Positions 48,194 to 60,700 of a DNA stretch of 64,000 nucleotides are shown piece after piece. Numbering within the stretch: the first letter of the stretch is position 1; every line of letters starts with the position of its first letter. The position numbers and the translations under genes were made by a program. Under the pieces are notes generated by a model. The model ran no database searches. It was not told the origin of the DNA and was given only the letters and a program-made list of their open reading frames with translations. Source of the DNA: Takifugu bimaculatus. Its lineage: Eukaryota; Chordata; Actinopteri; Tetraodontiformes; Tetraodontidae. The stretch lies in NCBI GenBank assembly GCA_004026145.2, contig CP034996.1:7749891-7813890 (forward strand), given 5' to 3'.

Positions 48194-50578
48194 AAGACAA
48201 ACTTAAATCCCAGAAAAGTTCCTCTTCACGTTGCCTCTGGAGTTAATATGGTAAATATTGTGTGTTTTTCTTAGCTGGCTGTGAAGACATGTTTATTACA
48301 GGCCCGTCACCTCCCTGGTCTCTAACGGCACTAATGTATTCTCAGACATGTGATGCTCCATCAGTACAGATGAACAAAGGAGCATATTTACAAGAAAACA
48401 AGCGTGACAGAAGCACACAGCAGATCAACTGGGAGCCACAGCTTTACAGGATCGACTTATTACTCTCACAGAAAGTTTGACATGATATTATTCCTACAAA
48501 GCTGATCCCAGTGCCAATAAACTTCCAATTTGTTGGGCTTTAGAATGAGAGCTTAGTATTTTACTGATTTGTCTTCCTCTTTCTTGAAATGCGGAAACGG
48601 TGACTCCTAAGTCTGTGACTTGGACATTAAAAGAGGTAAAAATAATCTTAAAAATATCTTGCAGAAGGATGCGTTGGAAAATCTGGGAAATCTGCAAATG
48701 AGTCTCGTGCACCACATCGTTATGTCCTGCTGTTGAATTTATATTTCCATGTAAATATTCCAGACACGGACATGCATTTATTTATTTATCTACGTATATG
48801 TATTCATTCATACATAGGTATATATATTTAAATGGCCAGCATAAAAAGAGAAAAAAAGCAACAAAAAAGACAAAGACTCACCAGTTTGAGAGGCTCCTGT
48901 TCCAGATTTTGCCAATTAAAAATCTGATCTTCACATCAAAAAGAGAGCAACACAAAAATACTAGTAGACCCCGGAGCATCCAGCAGGACCTGAACGCAAT
49001 CTTATAACACAACGGAACTGAGATTAGCACAAACAAGCCAGAGGGAGATAAGATGACACGCCCTGGAGAATATCAGAGCACATTACTGGAGGCCTGAGTG
49101 CTTAAAAGGATGCTGTATTGATCAGACCGGATGAAACCAAGATGACAGGAATCGCCACAGAAGTATCCAGATGCACACAGTAGCAGCATAGAAGAAAAAA
49201 TTCTTAGAGCCACAGATTCAATTACATAAAAAACACCCTCAATATAACACAGAGAGACTACTGACCTGGTGAGAAAAGAACCTGCCCTGCTGTGTTTCTG
49301 CAGTTCTGTCAGTTGTGAATACTCTTTGCCTTTTGGTTATCAGTTCTGAACATTTTGGTTGTTTCCTGTTCCGCCTGCCTCTGGTTTCTGTGTCAGCACA
49401 GCTTCTGTGTGCTCTGTGTGCTCTGGTGTGGTGGTTCACTCACAAATCTTGTGATCACTTTGGCGAGAACAAATGACACATGTCGCTGAGGACAACTGCA
49501 ACCCAACACATAGAGTATAACAAAAAATAGGAATATACTTGAATAATTAGAAAATATGATGGCACCTTTAACTGTACAGCTGGAGGGGGTATAAAGTCTC
49601 TAATCAGGATTAAAAAAAAATGCCATAAGGTCAGATGCTAAATTAAGCTCTTTATTCTTAAAGGCAACTTGGTGTAGGTAAAATTAACAATGAAATAGAC
49701 AATTATGCAACAAGTGGCAGGCAAAAAGTCATCTTGAAAAAAGAATATTTTAATCTAAAGTGGCAGGTGGGTAGAGGAAGATCTTCTTAAAACCAGTGGG
49801 AGACCACAGACATCTTTAGACTTCAGCTAATCTGTCATTTTCCAGTATCACCATGCTCTTTCACAGCTTAATTGGGTTGATCAGGGTAACCAGGCCTTGG
49901 AAATTTACATTAAACAAAGGAATCAAGCATAATAGATTGACAACTCAACTTTGTAAGAGAAATTGCATGTAAATGTAGATCTGCTAATTACTACATCAGA
50001 CAGCCCTGCGGGAGGCACTGCATTATGTAAAATGTCCACAGTGGGGATGACGACAGTCAGCCAGCATGTGGAAAAGAGGAATAAACTGCTGGTTTAGTAA
50101 ATTGTTCAAAGAAATACAATATTTTGGTGATCAAATTTGGGATGGATGAATTATTTTTCTGATCTCCTTTTGTAGTTTTGAATTCTTCTCATTCCTTTAT
50201 CCATTACCATCAGGATAATCAACAGAAGAGACCCAAATATGATAGTATTTTATTACAAGACTTTGAACTGATGGGGTGTCCAACAATGTTAGACATCAGG
50301 ATCGGGCAGAAATATTTTCAGGCTTATCTCCAATATTGAGATTCTATCATTATCATGTTTAGTAAATTATTCAAAATGATTCAGCTCAATGGAAATGACT
50401 TTTGGAGAAGATGAGGATTTTAAGACCTGACCCTGCATAGTGCTATGGCCTTATGTGCAAATTAGCAACCATTTAAACTAGTTCTCAGGTTAATAATGAC
50501 TTTGGTTCACCAAGGGAGACACGTCCTAAGAATTTCAGTGTGCAAATCACTGATTAATTCTGTAAATATGGTTGCAGC
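48194..50578. other. Region between TRPV1 and SHPK
   Basis: No gene is seen. It should hold the TRPV1 promoter and any non-coding first exons, plus the SHPK 3' UTR. A reverse AATAAA (TTTATT at 50249-50254) lies 325 bases past the SHPK stop and is its likely poly(A) signal. The sequence is AT-rich with no CpG island. Confidence 0.55.
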
Positions 50579-53500
50579 TCAACTTCGGTCACAGAAGACC
50601 ATCGCCACGCCGACAGCTGAATCTGCATTCTGTCCATATATCACTGGCTGGGAAAAAGCCTTCTCCACTTCCTGCCTTAATATTTCATTACGGGCAATGG
50701 CACTACCGCTGCCTACAATTTTAGTGACCCCTGCATGCTGCAGATGGTCGGCTGACATCATGGTGAAGATGTTTTTTAGAATTCCACGGCACAATGCCCT
50801 GGTCACGTTGCCCAGAGAGAGATTGCTGGGAGAGATGTTGGTCACCTGACCCAGGCAAAGTGGGTTGTGTCTCTCCCCGAGGATGGTGGGACTCACTTGG
50901 AGGTCGCTGGTTGCCTGATTCAGGGCACAGTGGATCAGCTTCTGGTATAAGCATGACTCACTCGGATCTGCACCTATGAATTAAGAAAAGGAGCCATTTC
51001 ATCATTCAGAGGGGTTAAAACCTACACATTCACTTAAAACAGGCTTAACCTTTAAGGTTTATGATTATTGACATTTGTTCCAGCTAATAGTGTTGTCTTT
51101 AATTATGTGTAAAGACCTGCAGAGCCTGCAGCATGATGATTCATGAGAGGTGCAATGGGAATGACTGTCCAAATGTTATAATTAAATATTCGTTGACATT
51201 TTTACAATACAAGACAAAACAAAACACGTGTGTCCTTGTTATAGTGACATTCACAAGTATCAGGCTCATCAAAAACATCAGCAAGTATCAAATAGACCTG
51301 AGTTGTTTTGTTAAATACAGGTGGTTCCGTTCTACTTCCTCCCTAAAGATGAGGCCAGTATAGTCCAGATATTAATATTATATGTAGCCTGCAGACTTCG
51401 AGTGTTAGTGATAACATGATGGAACCACAGTATCAGATTTCAATAGCAACACGCTTTCGCTCAACAGAAGTGTTCCCCAATTACTGAAATACTGTACACA
51501 TCAACAAAATACACACCCAGATCTCTCATCCACGCAGCTAGCATCTCCACAAATGTGGCCAGTACATTCCCTCCATTGAGTGAGGCCGCCACCGCCAAAT
51601 ACGTGTCTTCAAAATATGGAAAATAGGAGATGGGAGAGGTGGGCTGAGGAGAATCTGGAGGTCTGAAGTCAGCTGGCATGGCATAGGTCAGCTGACTTGA
51701 CGTGCTTATGTTCAGGACTGTGAGAGCAAGAGGAACAAACCAAGAGTTGAGGCCTATGAACCAACCAAAGAGAAAGTAGCACACTGTTCACTGTGCTAAA
51801 AACTTTTGAAATGTGACAATTATCTTCACACGATGACAGAGAAGATTAGAATGATTTACACCTACTCGGATACATTCTCATTCCAGCTGTTATGTAAATT
51901 AACTTGTTAATTAAATGAATAAATCATAGAATTTACTCAAAGATGGACAACTTTCCAACAGTGATCAAAGCTTCTTGATCGCCCCCTGGTGGATGAATAC
52001 AGTAAAACAATAAATCCTTCTACCAGTGATATTTTGGGCGAGTTCCTGGGTAAATTAAAAACTCTGGTGTTTCCTTACAAAGAAGCTTTGTTAGCGGTTT
52101 ATTTTCTGCCGATTCATGTTCGATGTTCTGAAATTGTTTTGTCTTATTGCCCACTTTATCCCTTTTGGGGTCACAGGGATTGTGCACATGTGGGTGAAGG
52201 CAGGGTCAAGACCTGGATGAGTCACCAGGTCATCGCAGGGCCCTATGTGAGCATTTGTGGGTTCAGCACCTTGCTCAAGGGTACCTCAGCAATGCTTTTA
52301 AGGTGTTCTGGCCTGTTCCCCCACTACAATATTTCCACTGAAGGACCCTGTCAGCAGAGACATGACTGGACTTGCTGTTTCACCTGCATCTGTCCGTGCA
52401 CTCATGCAGGAGTAGACAGAGCACTGGAAGTCTCCCAAGGCAGCCCCTACTGGTGTGCCAGCAGGGATGCCGTGCCACTCAGAGCACGTGTGTCCCGCCA
52501 CGCCACCTGATGACACGCACTTCGGAAGTAGGTGCAAAGGGAAGCCGGCACCCTTGAGACTGAAATGTGCACACACAGAGCAGCTTGTTATGTTCAATAA
52601 CCCTGACAATGTATGCCTATAATGTATTTTCAGAACTCACCATAACCATTTTTTAGTAACTGTACTTGAAAACAAAACGTGCATGTGTTTTCATGTAATC
52701 TGTATCTGAGCCAATTGGTCTATTAAATATAGTAAAAGAGAAAGACGCAGACATACATGTCAATATTCCACTGGTTGGAAGATGTGTTGAAAAAGCCCCA
52801 ACTAGCTGCATTCTGAGGTGTCATTACACATCCATCCAACCCACACAGCATGGACACCACGTAGTCCTGGATGGTCCCTGCAACTGCAAAATCCTCAAGA
52901 AACTGGGGTCTGGAAAGACAATGACTATCATCAGGGTACATTCAGTGGGTGAAGAAGGGGTCGGTTCTAGAATGCAATGGCTTCTAAAACAGTGGGCTAA
53001 CCTGAATTTCATGTACCAGAAGATAGTTGCACAGCCAAACCCTGTGGCAATACTAAGGTGAGAGTTTGGCTTTGGGAGAGAAGACAGGAAGTGACTGCTG
53101 CAACGTCCATCCTGCCAGGTGATCAGCTGACTCGTGTCTTGAGCTGTGAAAAAGTCCCCACTGGACCAACTGCAACCTGGAAATGAAAAGAAGGAAACAC
53201 AAAAAGAGAGCTGAAAAGCAGAATGACCATATAAATTAAATTGAGATCTTGAAAAGTATTTGAACTCAATGCAGACCATAACTTCAGAAGATAGTCATAA
53301 AGCCTTCATTGCATAAATTTTAAGACAAATCTAGCGTGACTGTAAAGAAACATTTATCGAGTAAATTTAAAAGTAAAGACTGTGGTCGCGCTTAATTGAA
53401 AGAACAAAGATCATTTTAACTGGCTGGCAACAAGAACGATTCTAATAAAAAAGTATTTGTTTTTTTATTATAATATATGCCTCCTGCGCATGAAGTTATT

Positions 53501-53926
53501 GCATCACACATCTTGTGTTATGCACGCTCTTGCACACACACACACACACACACACGCAGCTTGCAACAGGCTTACCACTCTGTGACTTCCAGAATAAAAG
53601 CCCATGCATCTGCCCCGATAACCCTATACTGCTGACATACTTCAGCGTGTTCCTGGGCAGCAGGTTCATGCATCTGTTCAGGGTGTCTATGATCCGACCG
53701 GTGTGCTGCTCTTTCGCCTGGTAAAGCATTTATAAAGGCTGGTTAGCGCGCTGGTGTTAATATAGTTCAAGCTCTTTAACGTACTCACTTTTATGTTGCT
53801 ATCGTCGAGGATTTCTGACGTAGTGGGTAAAATGTGACTCGCAGCCACGGTTCGGGATGTTTTTTCTAACAAAGCTACTTTTATAGAGGTGGTACCGAGG
53901 TCTATACCTAATATATAAGCAGGCAT
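50579..53926 (-). CDS. SHPK: SHPK, sedoheptulokinase (CARKL)
   Basis: FGGY-family sugar kinase that phosphorylates sedoheptulose with ATP to sedoheptulose 7-phosphate, feeding the non-oxidative pentose phosphate pathway in the cytosol. Exons: 53926-53789, 53717-53576, 53176-53002, 52909-52757, 52559-52384, 51717-51517 and 50973-50579. The sum is 1380 bases, 459 aa (human 478), with all junctions in frame. The N-terminal phosphate motif is YILGIDLGTTSIKVALL (residues 4-20). GLSGQMHGLLFWK, LITWQDGRCSS, ATGFGCATIFWYMKF, GTIQDYVVSMLCGL and NAASWGFFNT are family signatures. The C-terminal half has LNISTSSQL, YFPYFEDTYLAVAASLNGGN and SLGNVTRALCRGI, plus the adenine-site GSGSAIARN. It is tandem with TRPV1 on the same strand, as in mammals. 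Confidence 0.96.
52115..52320. mobile_element. SINE-like interspersed repeat in an SHPK intron
   Basis: The block has the GGGTCACAGGG, GGTGAAGGCAGGGT, ATCGCAGGGCCCTA and TTGCTCAAGGGTACCTC string typical of a repeat found in thousands of copies in percomorph genomes. It is degenerate and ends about 60 bases before the SHPK exon at 52384. The family name is not assigned. Confidence 0.6.
53532..53556. repeat. Short (CA)n microsatellite
   Basis: About 12 CA units lie 20 bases downstream (transcript sense) of the SHPK exon 2 donor at 53576. Confidence 0.9.
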
Positions 53927-55320
53927 TATTACTAGTGGCCACGCGCACTTTGACACGCAGCCAGCGGCTGTTGTGACGTCAGAGTCACCAATGACGCATT
54001 CCATAAAATAGGTAATCTCACACACCGGTTTGATATAGACACAAAGGCAACCACTGGTGGGTAACAGTCGTGTTCAAATTAAAAATAAAACCCAGTCAGA
54101 TTCTAGGTATGCAAAAAAAAAAACCAAAGAAAATAAGTATGATTATTGTTTTGCTTGTAACATTAAATTAAAGAAACTGAATAGTATCTATAAAAATAAG
54201 CTCTTATCAGAGCACTAAATCAATGGATAGAATCCTTTAGGCTTACGTGGTGAGTAATACATTTAATTTTCAATGTTTCCTTTCACCAAAATTTTTGATA
54301 TATAGCAATTTGAAAATATTTTCAGAGTGAATTTCACATTTCCGATCCAGTTTGTCGCAGCGATGAGGCTCACTGTTCCCACAATGCATTGCGAAAGAGA
54401 GGGATTCGATGTGGAATGTATCAAAAGTGACATTTAGGCCTACTGGAGTCACGAAAAATATTCAGAATTTTAGTTTTTCATTGAAATAATAACTGAGCTA
54501 TTAGGAATGATGAGTTGCAAGAAATAGCCTATTATCATAATGTATGAATCACTAGTGCAATTTTATTTATTATGACATTGCATTAGTGAGCCAACTATTC
54601 CGCAAAGAAGGAATATAAATTAAGTATAAAGAAGGAATATAATATTAATTAAATACAAAGAAGGAAAGTTTTCACTTTTGACGTTATACCCACTGGAGTT
54701 ACTCTACTTTACAAATGTTTTTTTTTCTTTTTGTTCCTCAGGTGAGAATCCTATCATCAATGAAGTGAATACACAATATAAAAAACTGTTTGGTGATGAA
54801 TCTATGTTTATTACTAAATGTTTGTTTTGCCGTGTTAAGATGGAAGATGATTGTGATTTTCTGGGGCCAAAACAGATACTCTTCCAAATAGATAATTGCA
54901 GATAAACAGTAACAATACTTAATTTATTTTTTCAAACGAAACATTATTTGGGTTATTTTTTATTTTGCAACTTGCACCTTTTGTAATGTGCACCCTATAA
55001 CAATTGCAAGAAATTGTTGGAAGATAATTTATTTTCATTTTTTTTAAAAAATACTAAGTGCTTTTGTAAAAAGAAATAAATAAATCTTCGTTGGATTTGT
55101 AAAATATAAAAACCGTAGAATCAGTTTTATTTACATATCTTGGCAAAATGTATTAGGGAAAGAACTTAATGCGAAACAAAAAGATAAGATTAATGTCACA
55201 GAAAAGATAAGATTCTAGTTATTTTTTGTACAATATCCGGTTCAAAAATAGTGAGAAATTTTATAATGAAATTTTCTCCCTTTGTAACTAGAAACATTTA
55301 AAAAGAGAACGGCAGTAAAA
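53927..55320. other. SHPK promoter side and AT-rich spacer; no CTNS or TAX1BP3
   Basis: Just above the SHPK ATG lies a CpG-bearing block (to about 54000) that is its likely promoter. The rest to 55320 is AT-rich, with no exon-like frame. The genes that occupy this interval in human (CTNS, TAX1BP3) are not present in any recognisable form. Confidence 0.6.
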
Positions 55321-55460
55321 CTATGAACAGTGGGTGGCAGCAACATACTCTACTCTACCCGCCGTTAAAGCACTATCCGAAGAAGAAGATTGTCGCCAAG
55401 GAGCATGGCGGACTTGATCTAGGAACGTCATCCAGACAAGAATGAGTGTGCTGTTTATCT
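55320..55460 (+). promoter_or_regulatory. EMC6: EMC6 promoter and 5' leader (candidate)
   Basis: Local rise in GC, with TACCCGCCG, CCGAAGAAGAAG and an YY1-like AGCATGGCGG near 55405. The leader must splice to the exon that begins at 55979 (CAG acceptor 55976-55978). The matching donor is not certain. Confidence 0.45.
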
Positions 55461-56011
55461 ATCAGGGTAGCCGTTATCCCTTTAAACACACATAGCCATA
55501 TTGCGATATATTAATTTCACTTAACAAATTATGCTTTAGTGATCTCGCCGTGAGAAGTAAATTCCTGTGTTCATATTCGGTGAGAACCTGTCGTCTATTA
55601 TAGTCAGCTAGCACTTTAGAGAGCTAAGTAACTAGCAATACTAGCTCGTTAGTCACCAAGTGAGGAGAGTGTTGAAATAAAAGTACCATATATCGTAATA
55701 ATTTGGAAACTGGGTCATTCTGACGCTGGATTATGCTGTGTCATTTTCTAGTTTTTATTTCAGCTCAGCTAAACCTCTGACGTAGATAATATACAACCTG
55801 ATTGTTGTCAAGGTGACCAGCAGCTAAGTTCTCTAAGGATAATATGCTAACAACCTTGTTTATTATATCTTTTCATAATTACATATGAAACACTTGATAG
55901 AGTTGTTTGAAGAAAAAAAAGCAAAGGTTGCGAAATGTGCTTGAGTATCTTTTAACCTGTGTAATCTTTGCGGATCAGCTGCACCCACCTGTGATAGCTG
56001 ATCGGACGGAG

Positions 56012-56344
56012 ATGGCAGGAGTCGTGGCCAAGCGTGAGGGACCACAGTTCATCAGTGAAGTAGCAGTGAGGGGCAATGCTGCTGTCCTGGACTACTGCCG
56101 CACCTCTGTGTCTGCACTGTCTGGGGCGACTGCTGGGATCCTTGGCTTGACTGGACTGTTTGGCTTCATTTTTTACTTCATGTCTGCATTTCTTCTCTCA
56201 GTGTTGCTCATTCTAAAGGCTGGGCGCCGATGGAACAAATTCTTTAAATCCCGGCGACTGCTCTTCACAGGGGGTCTGGTTGGAGGTCTTTTCACTTATG
56301 TCCTGTTTTGGACATTCCTCTATGGAATGGTACATGTGTACTAA
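56012..56344 (+). CDS. EMC6: EMC6, ER membrane protein complex subunit 6
   Basis: Small multi-pass subunit of the ER membrane protein complex, which inserts membrane proteins into the endoplasmic reticulum. A single coding exon encodes 110 residues, identical in length to human EMC6 and very similar throughout. It begins MAGVVAKREGPQFISE; VRGNAAVLDYCRTSVSALSG and AGRRWNKFFKSRR flank hydrophobic segments at about 45-65 and 88-108, and it ends LYGMVHVY. The open frame runs upstream to 55907, but that part lies before a splice acceptor and is not family-like, so I start at 56012. An AATAAA at 56612-56617 is the likely poly(A) signal. Confidence 0.97.
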   Translation: MAGVVAKREGPQFISEVAVRGNAAVLDYCRTSVSALSGATAGILGLTGLFGFIFYFMSAFLLSVLLILKAGRRWNKFFKSRRLLFTGGLVGGLFTYVLFWTFLYGMVHVY

Positions 56345-57264
56345 ATTAATCTACTAAAATAATCTCATTTGATCTATGTCAACAAGTAGTCTCCTCCCAA
56401 CTGGAATTTGTTTTGATTTTTTTTTAAAAATTCTGTTAGCTGAACAAAAATTGTCAATTTTATTCTTAATTTTTCTTATACATTTAACGGTTGACCATGA
56501 ACAATTTCACTGCATAACTCTGGTAACAGAAGTGTAATGGGAATAGGACCTGCCATTAAATTTAATGTACAGCAGTGTGATTAATATAGAACTGATTTAA
56601 TTACTAAATGAAATAAATATCTCTGAAACAACATTTGCATACATTATATATAGATCATAATCTTCTGACATAACATGTCAATTATGGTTGGTAACAACAA
56701 AGTACTTTTAGTCAACAGTCAACTTGTCTTGCTGTTAAATAAAAAAAATACATTCTGATGAAAATAATGTGTTGGAGCTTGTGCATGGCTACAAATGCAA
56801 TCTGAACAACATAATTACAGTGACACTTTAACCTGAATTGCAAAAATATTTTTCCTGTGAACTCAGTAGGTAGCCTTTGAGGGTGTGTATCTCCCAGAAC
56901 AGTACCACCAGTGAGACCCATCATGTCTAAAGTGAACTTGTCCTATGTGGCTGATATCAGATGCTGTGATTTAAGGAAAAAAGTAAATTCCTGTATATTG
57001 CCAGGTTGATGATTCATTGGCAAGTTTACATTTTATCATGTGTCAACATTTAGTAACATTCCTGTCAGTATGCAGGCCCATGATGCGTTACCTTAAAATA
57101 AAAATATTGTGTATCACTATTAACCCGTGCATGTTGAAACTTCTCTGGTGAAAATTTGTCTGATCCTGCAAATATTTAATCTGGCCGGAGCTCAGGTACC
57201 TTGGTGAGTCCAAACTTTGCATCCCCCTCGAGCAACATAACTGAGACCACAGTTTGCTCCTCTT
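56345..57264. other. EMC6 3' UTR and P2RX5 3' UTR, converging
   Basis: EMC6 likely ends near 56640, after AATAAA at 56612. The minus-strand P2RX5 3' UTR starts at 57264; I see no clear reverse AATAAA close to its stop. No gene is found between them. Confidence 0.5.
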
Positions 57265-57629
57265 TTAAACCTTGTTATGTGAGGAGAAAGTGATGTGATG
57301 CCTTGGCTCTGCAGCCCGTGGAGAGACAATAGCAGAATAACGCTGTCCTGTGTTCCGGGGGATAGTGGGACCCCTCGAGTCCACAGGCTGGTTGCTCTCT
57401 GTGACAGAAAAACCAACTGTGTCTTCACCACCCTCTGGCTTTTTGGAGAAGTTGTCTTCAGCTTGTTTCCTGGCTCTTCTTTCCTTGTGACCCACCTTCC
57501 CATCTTTGGGTTTGGTCTTCTCTTTACTGGTGCAATGTTGACAGAGGGTTAGGGTTATCTTACTGGGCAACATTTTTGAAAAGGCCAGTTGAGACAAAAT
57601 ATGTGTGTGTATGTATGTGTGTGTGTATA

Positions 57630-57662
<33 letters not shown>

Positions 57663-57684
57663 CTGTGTACACACATACATACAT

Positions 57685-57716
<32 letters not shown>

Positions 57717-60700
57717 TCTATTACATCCAACCTGAAATTAATAATTTCAAACTTCTTCTCTCTGTAGTATGAGCTTGTGTTCATCATGTACAGAAGTATC
57801 ATGTCGCAGGCAAAGGCTCCCTAGAAAGAAAAAAGGCAATCAGCCATCAACATTATCAAAGTAGGGAGACAAACTATGTACTAATCTAAACTTAAATACT
57901 AACCGCTCCCAGTAGAGCCAGACCAGATCCAATGGCAATCAGAGTAGGAACAATGCTGAATTTTCCCGCCTGCAAGAGAAGACAGTTAATGCACATCTTC
58001 CAGCAGTGTCAATTGTTCAATCGGGAAAAAGCCATGTTACTGCTGTACCTGCCCATTGATCATGATATCAAAGCGAATGCCATATACTTTATACAATGTG
58101 CGGTAGGTTTGGCCGTTTTGATCTTTGTAGTAGCGGGCAAATCTGCAGGGAGACATAATAACTGATGACAGTAAAGTGGGGAAAAGTGACAGAGGATTTC
58201 CTGTAAATATGCCTGAGAGAACATGCCGAAAGTTGTATCCTGAAGTGACTGAGTGGTTCAGGTTCATGTCCAGACGGGTGAAGCTGTACTCTGGATTACA
58301 CTGCGAAGAGTCTTTATCCAGGTCGCAGTTCCACTCGATGAGAATGCCGATGGACCCGCCCTGACGCACACAACCAAGCACTTTGTTCAAATGAATGCAT
58401 TTTGTGTTGATTTGTTTTATATGTTCTACATTAATTGCTCTTAAAAATGAAAAAAATACGACCTTAATTTTATGTTTTTAATTTAAAAAAATTTGGTTTA
58501 AGATTATGCAGTATTCAGATGGAGTTAAAAGTATTCAGATGGAGTTGTATGTGTGTGTGGGAGGGGGGGGGGGGGGGGTTGCCATTAAACAAAATGGCAA
58601 CAGTATTTGCTTATTCTAACATCCATAATACTATGCAAAGCTTTTTGATGAGTTTGCTAAACTAGTATCTATTGTGTGCGGTGATATTACCGGTAACTGT
58701 GTTGTTTTAGTGAGTGACTTTAACATTCAAGTGGACTCTTAATGAAGGAAATGCTAAGGAACACTGATATTATGGCTCTTTGAACATGTGACACATTCAA
58801 CACACAACTGCCCTCGGTTTACATTCATGACCTTAGAAATAGTTTTGGTAACAAGGCGATGTTATCAATGACACAACTGCCATACTAAAAACAATGCTGC
58901 TCTGGTAGTCCACAATGTCTTGGATTCCTTCCTTGAGACTCTGCCTCCAAACCATTTAAATTTCTTTTCAATGATCAGGATTATTTCCTTGCACTTTGAA
59001 ACTGTCCGTGATCAAACCACCTCCAGAATAGGTTTAACCGGGTGTCTCAGTCATAAGCTACTAAATGGTCCCACGTCAAACCTTCCACAAACATGTGGGG
59101 TTCCACAAAGGTCCATGCTCGGATCTCCGATGTTCAATACTTACAAGCTACTCCTTCCTCCAATATTGGAATATCACAATCTCTCATACCATATTTATGG
59201 AGATGACACTCCAACGTGTCACCACATGACTACATACTACAACATTACTACAACTGACAACATTGTGATCTGTCTCCAGTTATGCAAATAAATTGTTGGG
59301 CAGCACTGAGCAAAATTATAATCAGGTGCGTTTGTCACTGGGCCCTCTTTCTCCTTTTTTGTGCCTCTGGTCTGTGTCTTCCTGTCATAAAAACGAGGTA
59401 GAAAACCTGCCGTTAATTGCAGTTTTCTTTTTAAACCTTACTCTGGGTTTTCCTCCTCCCGCTCTGTTGCTGTGCTGAGTAGGTCTGAGGGAGAGGGCTG
59501 GTTCTGGGCGTGTAGTCAATCTCAGAGGTAGGCTGAGAGGTTTGGCACTGCAGCTGTTCACCTGTAGCCATGACACCTTTTTATTCTGCTGTGCAGTGGG
59601 AGTTGCAGTAATCAGCCGCCTCCCCACTCTTAAATTTGCACCTATTGAATTGGCGTCCTGGTGTGATCCGCTCATCAATCAATCAATCTCAATCAATCTT
59701 TATTTATACAGTGTCTCTTACAATGAAAATTGTTTCGAGGCACTTTCCAGAATCCCAGGGCCTGACCCCCAACAAGCAACCATGGCAAGAAAAAACTCCC
59801 CTTTAACAGGAAGAAACCTTGAGCAGTACCTGGCTCATGTAGGGGGACCCTCCTGCTGATGGCCGGCTGGGTAGAGAGGGAGGAGAAGGGGGAGGACAGG
59901 TAGAGGAGAGAATAGGCAGAGATCATAGAAATACATCAGCCACCAAGTCAAGCAGGGTGGTCACACCTCTCCTTTAAAGTAATTCCTTCCTTCCAAACAT
60001 TTTGTTTCAATATTATAGATTATTTTCTTTAAATTTGGTTATAATTTTATTTTTTTCCTCCAAATTCTTTCATTAATTGAATTGTTGTCAATTATTGTGT
60101 ATTGAGATGATGGAAGCTGTATTAAGTTTGGGTTTTTTGCTTATCCTCATTTAGTTTAAAATGGTTTAAACTCGGGCTTCTTTTTTAAAGTTAGCTTTGT
60201 TTGCTTTGTATAGAAAACTAATTTTATTTGGTTTTGACAATTTGCTTGTTTTTTCTTTTTTGTATCTCGTTGCTACATATTTCTTAACTGCAAATGGCCC
60301 AGATGTCTCCACGCTATCATGGTGTTGACTTTTTTTTTCTTGTATCACAACAGTTGCTGAGGGCTAAGCGAGTTGTGGTTCCTCCGCTGGTGTTTTACAT
60401 GGTTTCTGTGGCAATGCAGTGGTGATTTATACTGTGAATTCTTTTCCCCCCTCAGTTCCCTACTGTTGTAGTAAACCCCAGCACTGAGCTCTGAGTCTTT
60501 GCGAGTGTGTTGGCTCAATCTGGGTACATTTCACAAGCTTTTTTTAGTAACATTGTTACTAAACCTTGTTTTGACTCTTTGGAAATGCTGTGTTGGCCTT
60601 CTGTGACAATGAAATAACAGGTGGTATTGACACACTACACATGCACACAAATCCGTACCTGCTCTCTGCACACTTATTCTATTTTCTTGTCTGGAACTTT

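Noticed and set aside
55907..56011. N-terminal extension of EMC6 (MKKKKQRL...)
   Set aside because: The segment lies upstream of a splice acceptor at 55978 and has no counterpart in the 110-residue family.
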